NCBI RefSeq assembly: GCF_000759025.1
Contig: NZ_JPOS01000075.1
Location: forward strand, 1 to 64,000
DNA length: 64,000 nucleotides
Source of the DNA: Phaeodactylibacter xiamenensis
GTDB taxonomy: Bacteria > Bacteroidota > Bacteroidia > Chitinophagales > Saprospiraceae
Direction: 5' to 3'
The position numbers and the translations under genes are program-made. Under the pieces are notes generated by a model. That model had not been told where the DNA came from and ran no database searches. It worked only from the letters and a program-made list of their open reading frames with translations. Below are positions 8,594-16,796 of the stretch, piece after piece; within the stretch, counting starts at the first letter, position 1, and every line of letters begins with the position of its first letter.

Positions 8594-9931
8594 ATGAAAA
8601 AACTGATCTTAGCACTGACTGCTGTATTGATGGTATTTGCAGTACAGGCACAGGACGGTAAGAAGGCGGTTCGTAAGGCATCAAGTGCTCTGGGTGCTTT
8701 TAATCTGGACCCTACCAACAACAAAGAAAAGCTGCAAGAGGCTATTGACCTTATCGAGGAGGGCGCTTCAGATCCGGAATCCTCAAAGGAGGCCAAAACT
8801 TTCCTGACTAAAGGTGAGATCTACAATGAAATCGCGAATCAGTATCTGATTGCAAGCCAGCTAGGAGACACGGTAGCAGCGAAAAAACTTCCACAAGTTG
8901 ACGATCCTGCTATGATCGCTGCTGAAGCTTTCCTTAAGGCTTATGAGCTGGCCGAGAAAAAATGGGAAACCAAAGACGCTACCAAAGGAATGGCACAGGC
9001 TCAGGGCCACCTTTCCAACAGCGGTGTGATGGCTTTTCAGGATGAGCAGAACTATGAGAAGGCTTACAATGACTTCAAAATGGTGCTTGACCTGCACAAG
9101 GTCCTGACTGATGAGAAAGAGGATAGTAACCTGAAGAGCGAAGACGACTACCTCAATCAGTTGTACATCACCGGGCTTTCTGCGATCAACGCTAATGAGA
9201 TGGACGCAGCAAAGGGCTATTTTGACCAGCTCTACGAAAAGAAATATGACAAGCCTGTCATTTACGAATCGCTGTACAAAATTACAGCAACGGATGAATC
9301 CAAAATGGACGAAGCCTATGCCTATCTTGAAGAGGGCCGTAAGCTGTTCCCGGACGATGTATCTCTGCTGTTCGCAGAAATCAACCACTTCCTCCGTATT
9401 GGCAAACTCGATGTGCTGATTACCAAGCTGCAAACGGCTATTGAAAAAGAGCCGGACAACGTTTCGCTTTACTCTACTTTGGGTAACGTCTACGACAACC
9501 TCTACCAAAAGGCACTAAAGGCCAACGATGAAGCAGCCGCAAAGGAGAACTTCGACAGCGCAATGAAGTACTATCAGCAGGCGGTCAATAAGGACGCCGA
9601 TTACGTTGATGCGATCTACAGTATCGGTGCCCTGTATTACAACAAGGCAGCGGTTATGACACAGGACCTCAATAAGTACGCTGATGACTACTCCAAGGAA
9701 GGCCTGAAGAAGTACGAAGAGCTCAAGAAGAATATCTTCGAGGAGTTTGATAACGCACTGCCATTCTTCCAGAAGGCGGAGTCGATTAACCCAAGCGACT
9801 TGAACACGCTGATTGCCCTCAAGGAAATCTACGCACGTAAAGACGACCTGGAGAAGTCCAATGTCTTCAAGGAGCGTATCGACCGCATTCAGGCGGGTGA
9901 GACAATCGAAGATGCCTACTTTGATAAGTAA
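8594..9931 (+). CDS. Exported TPR-repeat protein
   Basis: The ORF opens at 8576, but the second Met at 8594 begins a clean signal peptide (MKKLILALTAVLMVFAVQAQ), so that start is preferred, giving 445 residues. The mature part is helical. TPR-like units are clear at about residues 285-360 of the ORF (SLYSTLGNVYDNLYQKAL, then AMKYYQQAVNKDADYVDAIYSIGALYYNKA) and continue to the end (KAESINPSDLNTLIALKEIYARK). It is probably a periplasmic or outer-membrane-associated scaffold. No partner gene is adjacent; a strong terminator follows. Confidence 0.85.
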   Translation: MKKLILALTAVLMVFAVQAQDGKKAVRKASSALGAFNLDPTNNKEKLQEAIDLIEEGASDPESSKEAKTFLTKGEIYNEIANQYLIASQLGDTVAAKKLPQVDDPAMIAAEAFLKAYELAEKKWETKDATKGMAQAQGHLSNSGVMAFQDEQNYEKAYNDFKMVLDLHKVLTDEKEDSNLKSEDDYLNQLYITGLSAINANEMDAAKGYFDQLYEKKYDKPVIYESLYKITATDESKMDEAYAYLEEGRKLFPDDVSLLFAEINHFLRIGKLDVLITKLQTAIEKEPDNVSLYSTLGNVYDNLYQKALKANDEAAAKENFDSAMKYYQQAVNKDADYVDAIYSIGALYYNKAAVMTQDLNKYADDYSKEGLKKYEELKKNIFEEFDNALPFFQKAESINPSDLNTLIALKEIYARKDDLEKSNVFKERIDRIQAGETIEDAYFDK

Positions 9932-9953
9932 GTTAGCTTTTATAGGGTAACAT

Positions 9954-9991
9954 AAAATGCCCGGGCAACGCTGTTGTTGTCCGGGCATTTT
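9954..9991. terminator. Bidirectional terminator between convergent genes
   Basis: AAAATGCCCGGGCAAC pairs with GTTGTCCGGGCATTTT (15 Watson-Crick pairs and one G-T) around GCTGTT, then TTT. It ends directly at the stop codon of the leftward acetyltransferase gene. Confidence 0.8.
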
Positions 9992-10564
9992 TTATACGTC
10001 GTCTTGCTGGTCAATGGCCCGAATGACCCGGCAGGGGTTCCCCGCGGCAAAGCTATCTGCCGGAATATCACGGGTGACCACGCTCCCGGCTCCAATCACT
10101 GCCCGGTCGCCAATCGTCACGCCAGGGCACACGATAACACCGCCCCCCAGCCACACATCATCCCCGATGCGGATCGGCTTGGCATACTCTTTTCCACTGC
10201 TTCGGGCTTCTGCGTTCAGCGGATGAGTAGCCGTGTATAGCTGCACATTGGGGGCGCACATGACCCGGCTGCCGATGTACACCGGTGCCACATCCAGCAC
10301 CACGCAGTTGAAATTGAAAAAGACCCGCTCGCCGGCATAAATGTTATAGCCGTAGTCACAGTAGAACGGCGGTTCAATCCAGAGGTCAGGCTGACTGTTG
10401 GGCAGCAGTTGTTGCAGAATTTCCTGACGCTTGTCTTTTTCGTCATCCCCGGTCTCGTTCAGGGCTTTGAACAAAAGGCGGGCTTTTTGGCGTTCTTCAG
10501 TGAGGGTCGGGTCAAGGGGTACATACATTTCCCCGGCGATCATTTTCTCTTTTTCTGTACGCAT
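9992..10564 (-). CDS. Maltose O-acetyltransferase-like enzyme
   Basis: A left-handed beta-helix acetyltransferase of 190 residues from the Met of MRTEKEKMIAGEMY, the usual N terminus of the Maa/LacA/NodL family; the 31 upstream ORF residues are not family-like. It has the N-terminal Mac domain (MIAGEMYVPLDPTLTEERQKARLL). The hexapeptide core follows: PPFYCDYGYNIYAGERVFFNFNC, the catalytic-His segment TATHPLNAEARSSG, WLGGGVIVCPGVTIGDRAVIGAGSVV, and the ending AAGNPCRVIR. It transfers acetyl from acetyl-CoA to a sugar hydroxyl; the true acceptor cannot be told from sequence. Confidence 0.9.
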   Translation of the reverse strand: MRTEKEKMIAGEMYVPLDPTLTEERQKARLLFKALNETGDDEKDKRQEILQQLLPNSQPDLWIEPPFYCDYGYNIYAGERVFFNFNCVVLDVAPVYIGSRVMCAPNVQLYTATHPLNAEARSSGKEYAKPIRIGDDVWLGGGVIVCPGVTIGDRAVIGAGSVVTRDIPADSFAAGNPCRVIRAIDQQDDV

Positions 10565-10676
10565 GTTGTAAAAAATGAGGAAGTGAAAGAAATAGGCAGA
10601 CGCTATTGCCTGATATTTTTTACCTTGCGCAATTTCTGAAAATTTTGATGTAACCAATTAATACAGTTCGATAATC

Positions 10677-11990
10677 ATGAAGCGTCCAGTTCGGGTTTTT
10701 AAATTTGGAGGATCCTCACTCAAAGATGCAGCGGCTATTCAAAATGTAGCTAATATCCTTCGTGACTTTAAAGACGAAAGCCTGGTGGTGGTGGTTTCTG
10801 CAATGGGCAAAACGACCAATGCCATGGAAACCGTAGTCGAAGCCCATGCCGCTCAGAACGGTAAAGCCTTTGATCTGCTCAACGAAATCAAAGCCCAGCA
10901 TTACCGGATTATGGACGAGCTTTTCCCTTCTCAAAATGAGGAGGTCTATGCTGCGGTTAATGATGTATTCGTAGAAGTGGAGTGGGTGCTGGAAGAACCG
11001 CCGCATGACAACTACGACTACATGTATGATCAGATTGTCTCGATCGGCGAACTGGTCTCCTCCAAAATTGTGAGTGCTTTCCTGAATCAAATGGAATTGC
11101 CGACCGCCTGGCTCGATGCAAGAGACGTGATTCTGACCGACGATATCTTCCGGGAAGGCTGGGTACAGTGGGAACAAACACAGGAACGCGCCACAAAACT
11201 GGTAACCCCACTACTGGAAAAGCCGGGCTTTGTGCTGACACAGGGCTTCATAGGCAGTACTACTGAAAATTTCACCACTACTCTCGGACGGGAAGGCTCC
11301 GACTATACCGCTGCGATTTTTAGCTTTTGCATGGATGCCCAGGATATGACCATATGGAAGGATGTCCCCGGTGTCCTGACGGCAGATCCCCGAAAGTTCG
11401 AGAATGTTACCCTTCTCGACCGCCTCTCCTACAAGGAAGCCATCGAGATGACCTACTACGGTGCTAAGGTCATTCACCCCAAGACCATCAAGCCGCTTCA
11501 GAACAAGAGCATCCCGCTGATGGTGAAGTCTTACATCAACCCGGAAGGCGCGGGCACCTATATTTCCGATGAGGTAGAGGATAACTATCCGCCAATGGTC
11601 GCCATCGAAGGCGATCAGGTATTGCTGCAGATCAGCACCCGCGATTTTTCCTTCGTTGCAGAGCACCACATCCGGGAACTGTTCAACATTATCGCTGATC
11701 TTCGCATTCAGGTGAATATGATGCAAAACTCAGCCATCAGTTTCAGCCTGTGCGTCAATGATGTGGACGATAAAGCCGACCGTTTCGCCCAGCGCATTGA
11801 GCAGGACTTCAAAGTGATGATGGACCGCGGGCTCGAACTCATTACTGTTCGGCATCATCAACCCGCTATTATGGAAGAACTGCGCAAAGGCAAAATTGTC
11901 CTGCTGGAAGAACGCATTAAGGACACCACCATTCAAATGGTAGTGAAGGATGTGCCGGTCATGCGCCGTAAGAAGGTGCCCACAGCATAA
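10677..11990 (+). CDS. lysC: Aspartate kinase (monofunctional)
   Basis: The 437-residue enzyme phosphorylates aspartate, the first step to lysine, methionine, threonine and diaminopimelate. Visible features are the N-terminal nucleotide-binding KFGGSSLKDAAAIQNV, VVVVSAMGKTTNAM, the substrate region TLGREGSDYTAAI, WKDVPGVLTADPR and EMTYYGAKVIHPKTI. ACT-like regulatory domains follow from about residue 310. There is no homoserine dehydrogenase domain, so it is not a ThrA fusion. The ACT domains suggest allosteric feedback, but the effector is not visible. Confidence 0.95.
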   Translation: MKRPVRVFKFGGSSLKDAAAIQNVANILRDFKDESLVVVVSAMGKTTNAMETVVEAHAAQNGKAFDLLNEIKAQHYRIMDELFPSQNEEVYAAVNDVFVEVEWVLEEPPHDNYDYMYDQIVSIGELVSSKIVSAFLNQMELPTAWLDARDVILTDDIFREGWVQWEQTQERATKLVTPLLEKPGFVLTQGFIGSTTENFTTTLGREGSDYTAAIFSFCMDAQDMTIWKDVPGVLTADPRKFENVTLLDRLSYKEAIEMTYYGAKVIHPKTIKPLQNKSIPLMVKSYINPEGAGTYISDEVEDNYPPMVAIEGDQVLLQISTRDFSFVAEHHIRELFNIIADLRIQVNMMQNSAISFSLCVNDVDDKADRFAQRIEQDFKVMMDRGLELITVRHHQPAIMEELRKGKIVLLEERIKDTTIQMVVKDVPVMRRKKVPTA

Positions 11991-12024
11991 ACTTGCCGGA
12001 AAGTGGTTTTTATCGGATTGACTC

Positions 12025-12050
12025 CCAACCCTCCGGGCTGGTTTTTCGTC
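12025..12050 (+). terminator. Possible terminator after aspartate kinase
   Basis: CCAACCC-TCC-GGGCTGG (one A-C mismatch, three-base loop) followed by TTTTT. Confidence 0.4.
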
Positions 12051-12072
12051 TGTACACGAAAACAATCATCCG

Positions 12073-12519
12073 ATGAAAGTCCTAAAAATTTTGACTGCCG
12101 TGTTGATCTTCTCCACCCTTTTTGGGGCTTGTGAGCAGTCAGAGGGCGATGGATTAATCCTTTGCCCAACAGGAACCTGTGAGGATCATGTACAGGTGAG
12201 TGACGACCTTTATGAGGATGGGCCGGACGACGAACACATGATTTCCAACGCCTTCATTTTTGACGATTGCCTGGACGTGACCTTCCGATACGGAGGTGGA
12301 TGCGGAGAAGTGGAAGCTCACCTGTTTGCCAGTACAGGTGAAGGTGAGAGCCTGCCACCCACCCGTTTCATCAGGGTAGGTTTTCAGGACGATGATGACT
12401 GCGAGGCGTTGCTTGTCTACACCAAGACTTTTGACTTGACGCCTCTTCGCTCCGGGGCGCATTCTACCGTCCTTCTTCAGTTGGAAGGGTACGAGGAAGT
12501 GCTTGAATATAACTATTAA
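12073..12519 (+). CDS. Small putative lipoprotein, function unknown
   Basis: A 148-residue protein with a hydrophobic N terminus and a lipobox-like end, TLFGAC, giving a predicted lipidated Cys at about residue 20. The mature part is acidic, carries several cysteines (CPTGTC, DDC, GGGC, DDDC) and is predicted beta-rich. The central FDDCLDVTFRYGGGCGEVEAHLF resembles small Bacteroidota lipoproteins seen without known function. It lies 37 bases ahead of another lipoprotein gene on the same strand. Confidence 0.7.
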   Translation: MKVLKILTAVLIFSTLFGACEQSEGDGLILCPTGTCEDHVQVSDDLYEDGPDDEHMISNAFIFDDCLDVTFRYGGGCGEVEAHLFASTGEGESLPPTRFIRVGFQDDDDCEALLVYTKTFDLTPLRSGAHSTVLLQLEGYEEVLEYNY

Positions 12520-12556
12520 AGAAAAGCCTTAACTTACTGAATAAAAAAGACTGCAC

Positions 12557-13066
12557 ATGAAAAAACAACTTCCCTCGCTGTTCCTGCTCTTAGTATTGGC
12601 TTTATCCTGCGGGCAGGGGCCTGTGGAGACCGCTTCCGAAACACCGGCAAGCCCCGAAGAAGCCAACCGGCCGGTGGGTGCCGCTTACGACAGTCTGCTC
12701 GCTCAGGAGCTGGGTGCGGATGACTACGGTATGAAGGTCTACGTGATGGCTTTTCTGTACCGGGGAGAGGCTACAGGACTGGATTCCCTGCAACGGGCTG
12801 AGCTGCAGCGCGCCCATCTCGATAATATTACCCGCATGGCAGAAGCCGGCGACCTGGTCCTGGCCGGCCCGTTTATGGATGGGCAGGATCTTCGGGGCAT
12901 CTACGTATTTGACGTCAGAACCGTTGCTGAAGCGGAGGCGCTGACCAATACAGATCCGGCAATTAAGGCAGGGACGCTGCGCATGGAACTCCGGCCCTGG
13001 TATGGTTCGGCAGCCTTAATGAAAGTCAATGAGCTGCACGAACAGGTGGCCAAGATTGATATTTAG
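12557..13066 (+). CDS. YciI-domain lipoprotein
   Basis: The N terminus is a lipoprotein signal (LLLVLALSC, lipidated Cys at residue 18) followed by a Pro/Ala/Glu linker. From about residue 60 to the end is a YciI-like alpha-beta domain: KVYVMAFLYRG, AHLDNITRMAEAGDLVLAGPF, LRGIYVFDV, AEALTNTDPAIKAG, ELRPWYGSAAL. YciI domains are usually small cytosolic proteins with proposed His/Asp chemistry; export as a lipoprotein is less usual. It converges with the GNAT gene, with 6 bp between stops. Confidence 0.8.
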   Translation: MKKQLPSLFLLLVLALSCGQGPVETASETPASPEEANRPVGAAYDSLLAQELGADDYGMKVYVMAFLYRGEATGLDSLQRAELQRAHLDNITRMAEAGDLVLAGPFMDGQDLRGIYVFDVRTVAEAEALTNTDPAIKAGTLRMELRPWYGSAALMKVNELHEQVAKIDI

Positions 13067-13072
13067 CAAGGG

Positions 13073-13627
13073 TCAAAAGATAGGGCCCAAAAAGTCGACT
13101 AATCCTTCTTTCCAATGTTTATCCCCTAACGGCTTGACCATCAGGGAGTGTTTCACTGAGCGCCGCGTCAGCCCCATAGACTGCTCACCGGAGATCATCA
13201 TCCACACGCAGGGGTTGCTTACAAGCTGGAAACCATTGTCCAGGTAAAGCTGGTGCTGACTGGCTAGCAGTACCAAAAAGTCTATCTGATGAGCCTGCCC
13301 AAGTGCGGAGAGTTGATTCAAAAGGTAGCTCGCTATGCGCCGGCGTTGAAAAAGTGGATCCACACAAAGATCAATGACCCCAAAAACAGGATATACCTGC
13401 CCTGCATTGTGCATGAGGCGGTGCTCAACAGCCATGTGCGCCATCAAATGACCTTCCTGATAGCCGAGATAGCGGAAATCAGGCAGCTGCCGGTAGAATG
13501 TCCGGTCCGGATAACCCGGGAAAGCCATCTTCAACAGCTGTTGAAGATGCTGATGCTGAAGGTTGGTCAGCGCAAACTCTTCCACCCGTTCCAGTTGTAT
13601 TCCCTCAGGTAATTTAGTAGTACTCAC
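13073..13627 (-). CDS. GNAT-family N-acetyltransferase
   Basis: The 184-residue protein has a GNAT core: HLMAHMAVEHRLM (strand 2-3), VFGVIDLCVDPLFQRRRIASYLLNQL (strand 4 and the acetyl-CoA loop, where the usual Q/R-x-x-G-x-G/A reads QRRRIA), and FLVLLASQHQLYLDNGFQL. Acceptor unknown. Its start overlaps the end of cdaA by 14 nt, so the two are likely translationally coupled and form the last gene of a three-gene operon (S9-like protein, cdaA, GNAT). Confidence 0.8.
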   Translation of the reverse strand: MSTTKLPEGIQLERVEEFALTNLQHQHLQQLLKMAFPGYPDRTFYRQLPDFRYLGYQEGHLMAHMAVEHRLMHNAGQVYPVFGVIDLCVDPLFQRRRIASYLLNQLSALGQAHQIDFLVLLASQHQLYLDNGFQLVSNPCVWMMISGEQSMGLTRRSVKHSLMVKPLGDKHWKEGLVDFLGPIF

Positions 13628-14408
13628 TCAATAACGATTTCAGTTCCTGCTCATCAAGTTTGCGGCGCAGCTCGCCCTCTGCGGCAATAGATATTTGCCC
13701 GGTTTCTTCTGAGACGATAAAAGCCGCTACATTCGCCCGCTCCGTGATGCCCACTGCTGCCCGGTGCCGTAAGCCCGCACTGCTCGGCAGGTTAGGGTTT
13801 TCGGATACCGGCAGGACACAGCTGGCAGATTGCAGCCGGCCATTGCTCACAATAACAGCTCCATCGTGCAGAGGGCTGTGTTTATTAAAGATACTTTCCA
13901 GCAAGGGCTCCGTAATATCTGCATCCATAGCCACTCCGGAGCTGACCAGCCCGTCAAGGTCAAGATTGCCGGCCAGTACGATCAGTGCTCCTGTTTTGCG
14001 CTTGCTCATGCGCACTATTGCAGAGCGCAGGGCGCGCAACTGCCGCACTTTTTCCTCCGTACTTTCCAGGTTGCGATCCAGAATCCGCCCCAGAAAGTTA
14101 GAGCGTTGCCGAAGTGTGGTATTGCCCAGGAATAACAAAAAGCGCCTCACCTCAGGCTGGAAAATAATGATGATTATGATGACGCCCACGCTCACAAACT
14201 GGTCCAGAACTGCCGAAAGCAGGTCCATTTCCAGCTGATTGACCAGCCACCATACCACATACAGGGTTAGTACCCCCACAAAGATATTGAAGGCAATATT
14301 GCCGCGCAGCAACTTGTAAATCTGGTACATCAGGTACCCGACAATGATGATGTCGAGCACATCCCAGATTCTGACTGGCAAAAAACCAATATCGAAGAGG
14401 TAAATCAT
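13614..14408 (-). CDS. cdaA: Diadenylate cyclase CdaA (c-di-AMP synthase)
   Basis: A membrane-anchored cyclase of 264 residues that condenses two ATP into c-di-AMP. Three N-terminal hydrophobic segments (about residues 15-90) are followed by the DAC domain. Diagnostic motifs are intact: GALIVLAGNLDLDGLVSSG, the DGA motif in SPLHDGAVIVSNGRL, and the RHR motif in SAGLRHRAAVGI. It lies 9 bp after the S9-like lipoprotein gene. The window also encodes PgpH, the matching hydrolase class. Confidence 0.95.
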   Translation of the reverse strand: MIYLFDIGFLPVRIWDVLDIIIVGYLMYQIYKLLRGNIAFNIFVGVLTLYVVWWLVNQLEMDLLSAVLDQFVSVGVIIIIIIFQPEVRRFLLFLGNTTLRQRSNFLGRILDRNLESTEEKVRQLRALRSAIVRMSKRKTGALIVLAGNLDLDGLVSSGVAMDADITEPLLESIFNKHSPLHDGAVIVSNGRLQSASCVLPVSENPNLPSSAGLRHRAAVGITERANVAAFIVSEETGQISIAAEGELRRKLDEQELKSLLSEYY

Positions 14409-14417
14409 GTACGCGGT

Positions 14418-16541
14418 TTAATCCCGTACGGGCGTTTTCAAGTGGTACAATAGAAACGCCATTATATCTGCTGCTGTTTCATCAAATGCTTGTGCCTGCG
14501 GTACCGGGTAAATGATTGCCGGTGCCTGGGCAGTTTGTTGATACTGTAACGCAGCACCCATTTTCCAGGTATGCACAGGCATTACAACATCACTGTTGAG
14601 ATGTGCAGCGAGCATCGTGGCCGGATACTGGTCTGCCGGTAGTTTATGCACAGGCGAATAGGCGAAAATAGGATCAAACTGATTGGGGGCATCGGGGGCT
14701 CCAAATTCAGGTAGCCACTTCCACCCGGACCCAAACTCCGGATAACGGAGCAGGTCATAGAGCCCGTCAATGCCTGCAACAGCTCCGAAGAGATCAGGGC
14801 GTTGCGCCAGGCTTGCACTGGCAATCAGCCCGCCATGGCCTTCGCCGTATACCCCAAGGCGGCTTGCCGTTGTGTATTGATTGGCGATCAGATACTCGGC
14901 AGCTGCCTGGAAGTCGTCAAACGTATTTTGCTTATATTCCCGCTGTCCTGCCCGGCGGAGTTTGGTGTTCAGTGCACTGCCCCCTCTGAGGGCGGGAATC
15001 GCACAAATGCCGCCCTGCCTCAGCATGAGCTGTGCCATCAGCCGTTCCTGCGTATTGTACATGGGCGCAAAAGGCCCCTCCTGACGCCCGCCGGCGAAAA
15101 TAAGGGTGGGGTGCTGGCCATTCAGCTTTAGCTCTCTCGTGTGAATCACGTACATGCTGATTGGTGTCCCATCGTAACTTTCCAAACGCACCAGGCGGGT
15201 TTCAAAATTACCGGGCTTCAGGATAGTGACGGGGGTATGGAAAGCCGTCATCCGTTCTGCTTCAAGATCGAGGTGGTAAACCTGAGGCGGCTCCAGAATA
15301 TTACCATAGCTAATGAAAACATTTGGGTCATCATACTGACTGCTGATATCAAGTATATGGCCGTTTTCAGGCAGTTTCGGGCGTTTGAGCAGCTTACCTT
15401 TCGTATCGTATATCGCCATGGCGCTGCCGGCTTCTCCCTGATATACAGCCAGAAGGTTGCCATTTACCCAATGCACGGATGACAGTGGTGAGGAGCTTGC
15501 CGGCAAAATAGTCTCCCAGTAGTTAGGGGCAGACAGATCTGGGTCAACCCGTATCAGGCGGCGGTTCGGGGCATCAAGGTTGGTAATAAGATAAAACCCG
15601 GCTGCATCAGCTCCTGCCCATTCCAGTTGATGTTCCAGCCCCTCAGCAATGGTTGTAAAGCCCGCGTCTGTTTCCCCGGCAGGCCGCCCGTATATCGCCT
15701 GATGCCCATCGGCATCAGTGGACAGTAGTACCAGGTAGTCCTGCACCGGGCTCAGGTGCACCTCAAACCTGAACCTGGGGTCGCTGCGATCTGCATAAAT
15801 GAGCTCGTCTTCTGATTGGTCAGTGCCCGGTCGATGGTAGCAGACCTGCTGGAAAAGATAAGGCTCGGTGGGGCTGCCCGGGCGGGCGTAGCGGCTGTAG
15901 AAAAAACCGCTGCCGTACCAGGTGATATTGCTGTGGCGAACAAACCGAAGGGTGTCTGAAATGAACTTCTCTTGCTCAAGATCGAACAGGAGAAGATCTT
16001 CCCATTCAGAATGGGCTAAGGACCGCTTCAGGGCCAGTAATGTGCCATCCGGAGAAGGTGTAAAGCTGGTAATGTCAGATGCGGTTGGCCAGCCCAGGCT
16101 TTGCGGGTTGATTAGTTGTTTTTCCGGAGCATTTAGGCTGTCTCTACGGAAAAGGCCTTTGCACACGCCTCGCTCTGACTTGAGGTAATAGTAGGCACCT
16201 TTGATAAGCCGGGGCGGGCTGATTGAGGTATAGTCGCTCAGCTGTGCGATTTCCTGTCTCAGTAAATCACGCCCCGGTAGCTGACTGAGATAGGCACGGG
16301 CTACCTCTGACTGGGCGGCAGTCCATGCTTTCGTTTGCGCAGAATCGGATTGTTCCAGCCACTGGTAAGGCGCGGGCACTTTATAACCAGAAAAATCATT
16401 GATCGCGGCTGTATCTCTTGGCGTATCGGGGTAGCTAACCGGGATGTGCGGAAAATCATAAGCCTGATCTGGTGAGCTGGATTGACAACCAAATAGCAGC
16501 AATGCTGTGCAACATAAAAGCAATAAGCCCGTATTTTTCAT
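14418..16541 (-). CDS. Prolyl-oligopeptidase-like lipoprotein lacking catalytic Ser and His
   Basis: A 707-residue S9A-type protein with a lipoprotein signal (TALLLFGC, Cys at about residue 19), a seven-bladed propeller (about 90-430) and an alpha/beta-hydrolase domain. Alignment by eye to prolyl oligopeptidase is clear (FDDFQAAAEYLI, QRPDLFGAV, YSPVHKLP). However, the nucleophile motif GGSNGG reads GEGHGG, with Gly568 in place of Ser, confirmed in the DNA. The C-terminal segment that should hold the His (YPVPQAQAFDETAADIM) has none. The Asp region LNSDVVMPVH is kept. It is probably a non-hydrolytic binding protein. First gene of the operon with cdaA. Confidence 0.88.
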   Translation of the reverse strand: MKNTGLLLLCCTALLLFGCQSSSPDQAYDFPHIPVSYPDTPRDTAAINDFSGYKVPAPYQWLEQSDSAQTKAWTAAQSEVARAYLSQLPGRDLLRQEIAQLSDYTSISPPRLIKGAYYYLKSERGVCKGLFRRDSLNAPEKQLINPQSLGWPTASDITSFTPSPDGTLLALKRSLAHSEWEDLLLFDLEQEKFISDTLRFVRHSNITWYGSGFFYSRYARPGSPTEPYLFQQVCYHRPGTDQSEDELIYADRSDPRFRFEVHLSPVQDYLVLLSTDADGHQAIYGRPAGETDAGFTTIAEGLEHQLEWAGADAAGFYLITNLDAPNRRLIRVDPDLSAPNYWETILPASSSPLSSVHWVNGNLLAVYQGEAGSAMAIYDTKGKLLKRPKLPENGHILDISSQYDDPNVFISYGNILEPPQVYHLDLEAERMTAFHTPVTILKPGNFETRLVRLESYDGTPISMYVIHTRELKLNGQHPTLIFAGGRQEGPFAPMYNTQERLMAQLMLRQGGICAIPALRGGSALNTKLRRAGQREYKQNTFDDFQAAAEYLIANQYTTASRLGVYGEGHGGLIASASLAQRPDLFGAVAGIDGLYDLLRYPEFGSGWKWLPEFGAPDAPNQFDPIFAYSPVHKLPADQYPATMLAAHLNSDVVMPVHTWKMGAALQYQQTAQAPAIIYPVPQAQAFDETAADIMAFLLYHLKTPVRD

Positions 16542-16796
16542 TAGGTTATAATTTTGGTTTGTCCTTTTTGCCTGACCCGAATCTCAATTAATAGCTATCT
16601 TGAGCTTTCCAGGCTGCAGGCTGGTGATTGTGTCCCGGGCTTGACTCGTACCCGGTTGAAACATTGGGGCTACATGGGCCATCCATAGCAGACAGCAAAG
16701 CCGTAGCCTGCCCGTTTTATTCGTTTCGCTATTAGCAATATAGGGAGGAAAGCTCAATCTTTCAGACCATTTGCAACGGCATAAAAACTTCATAGC

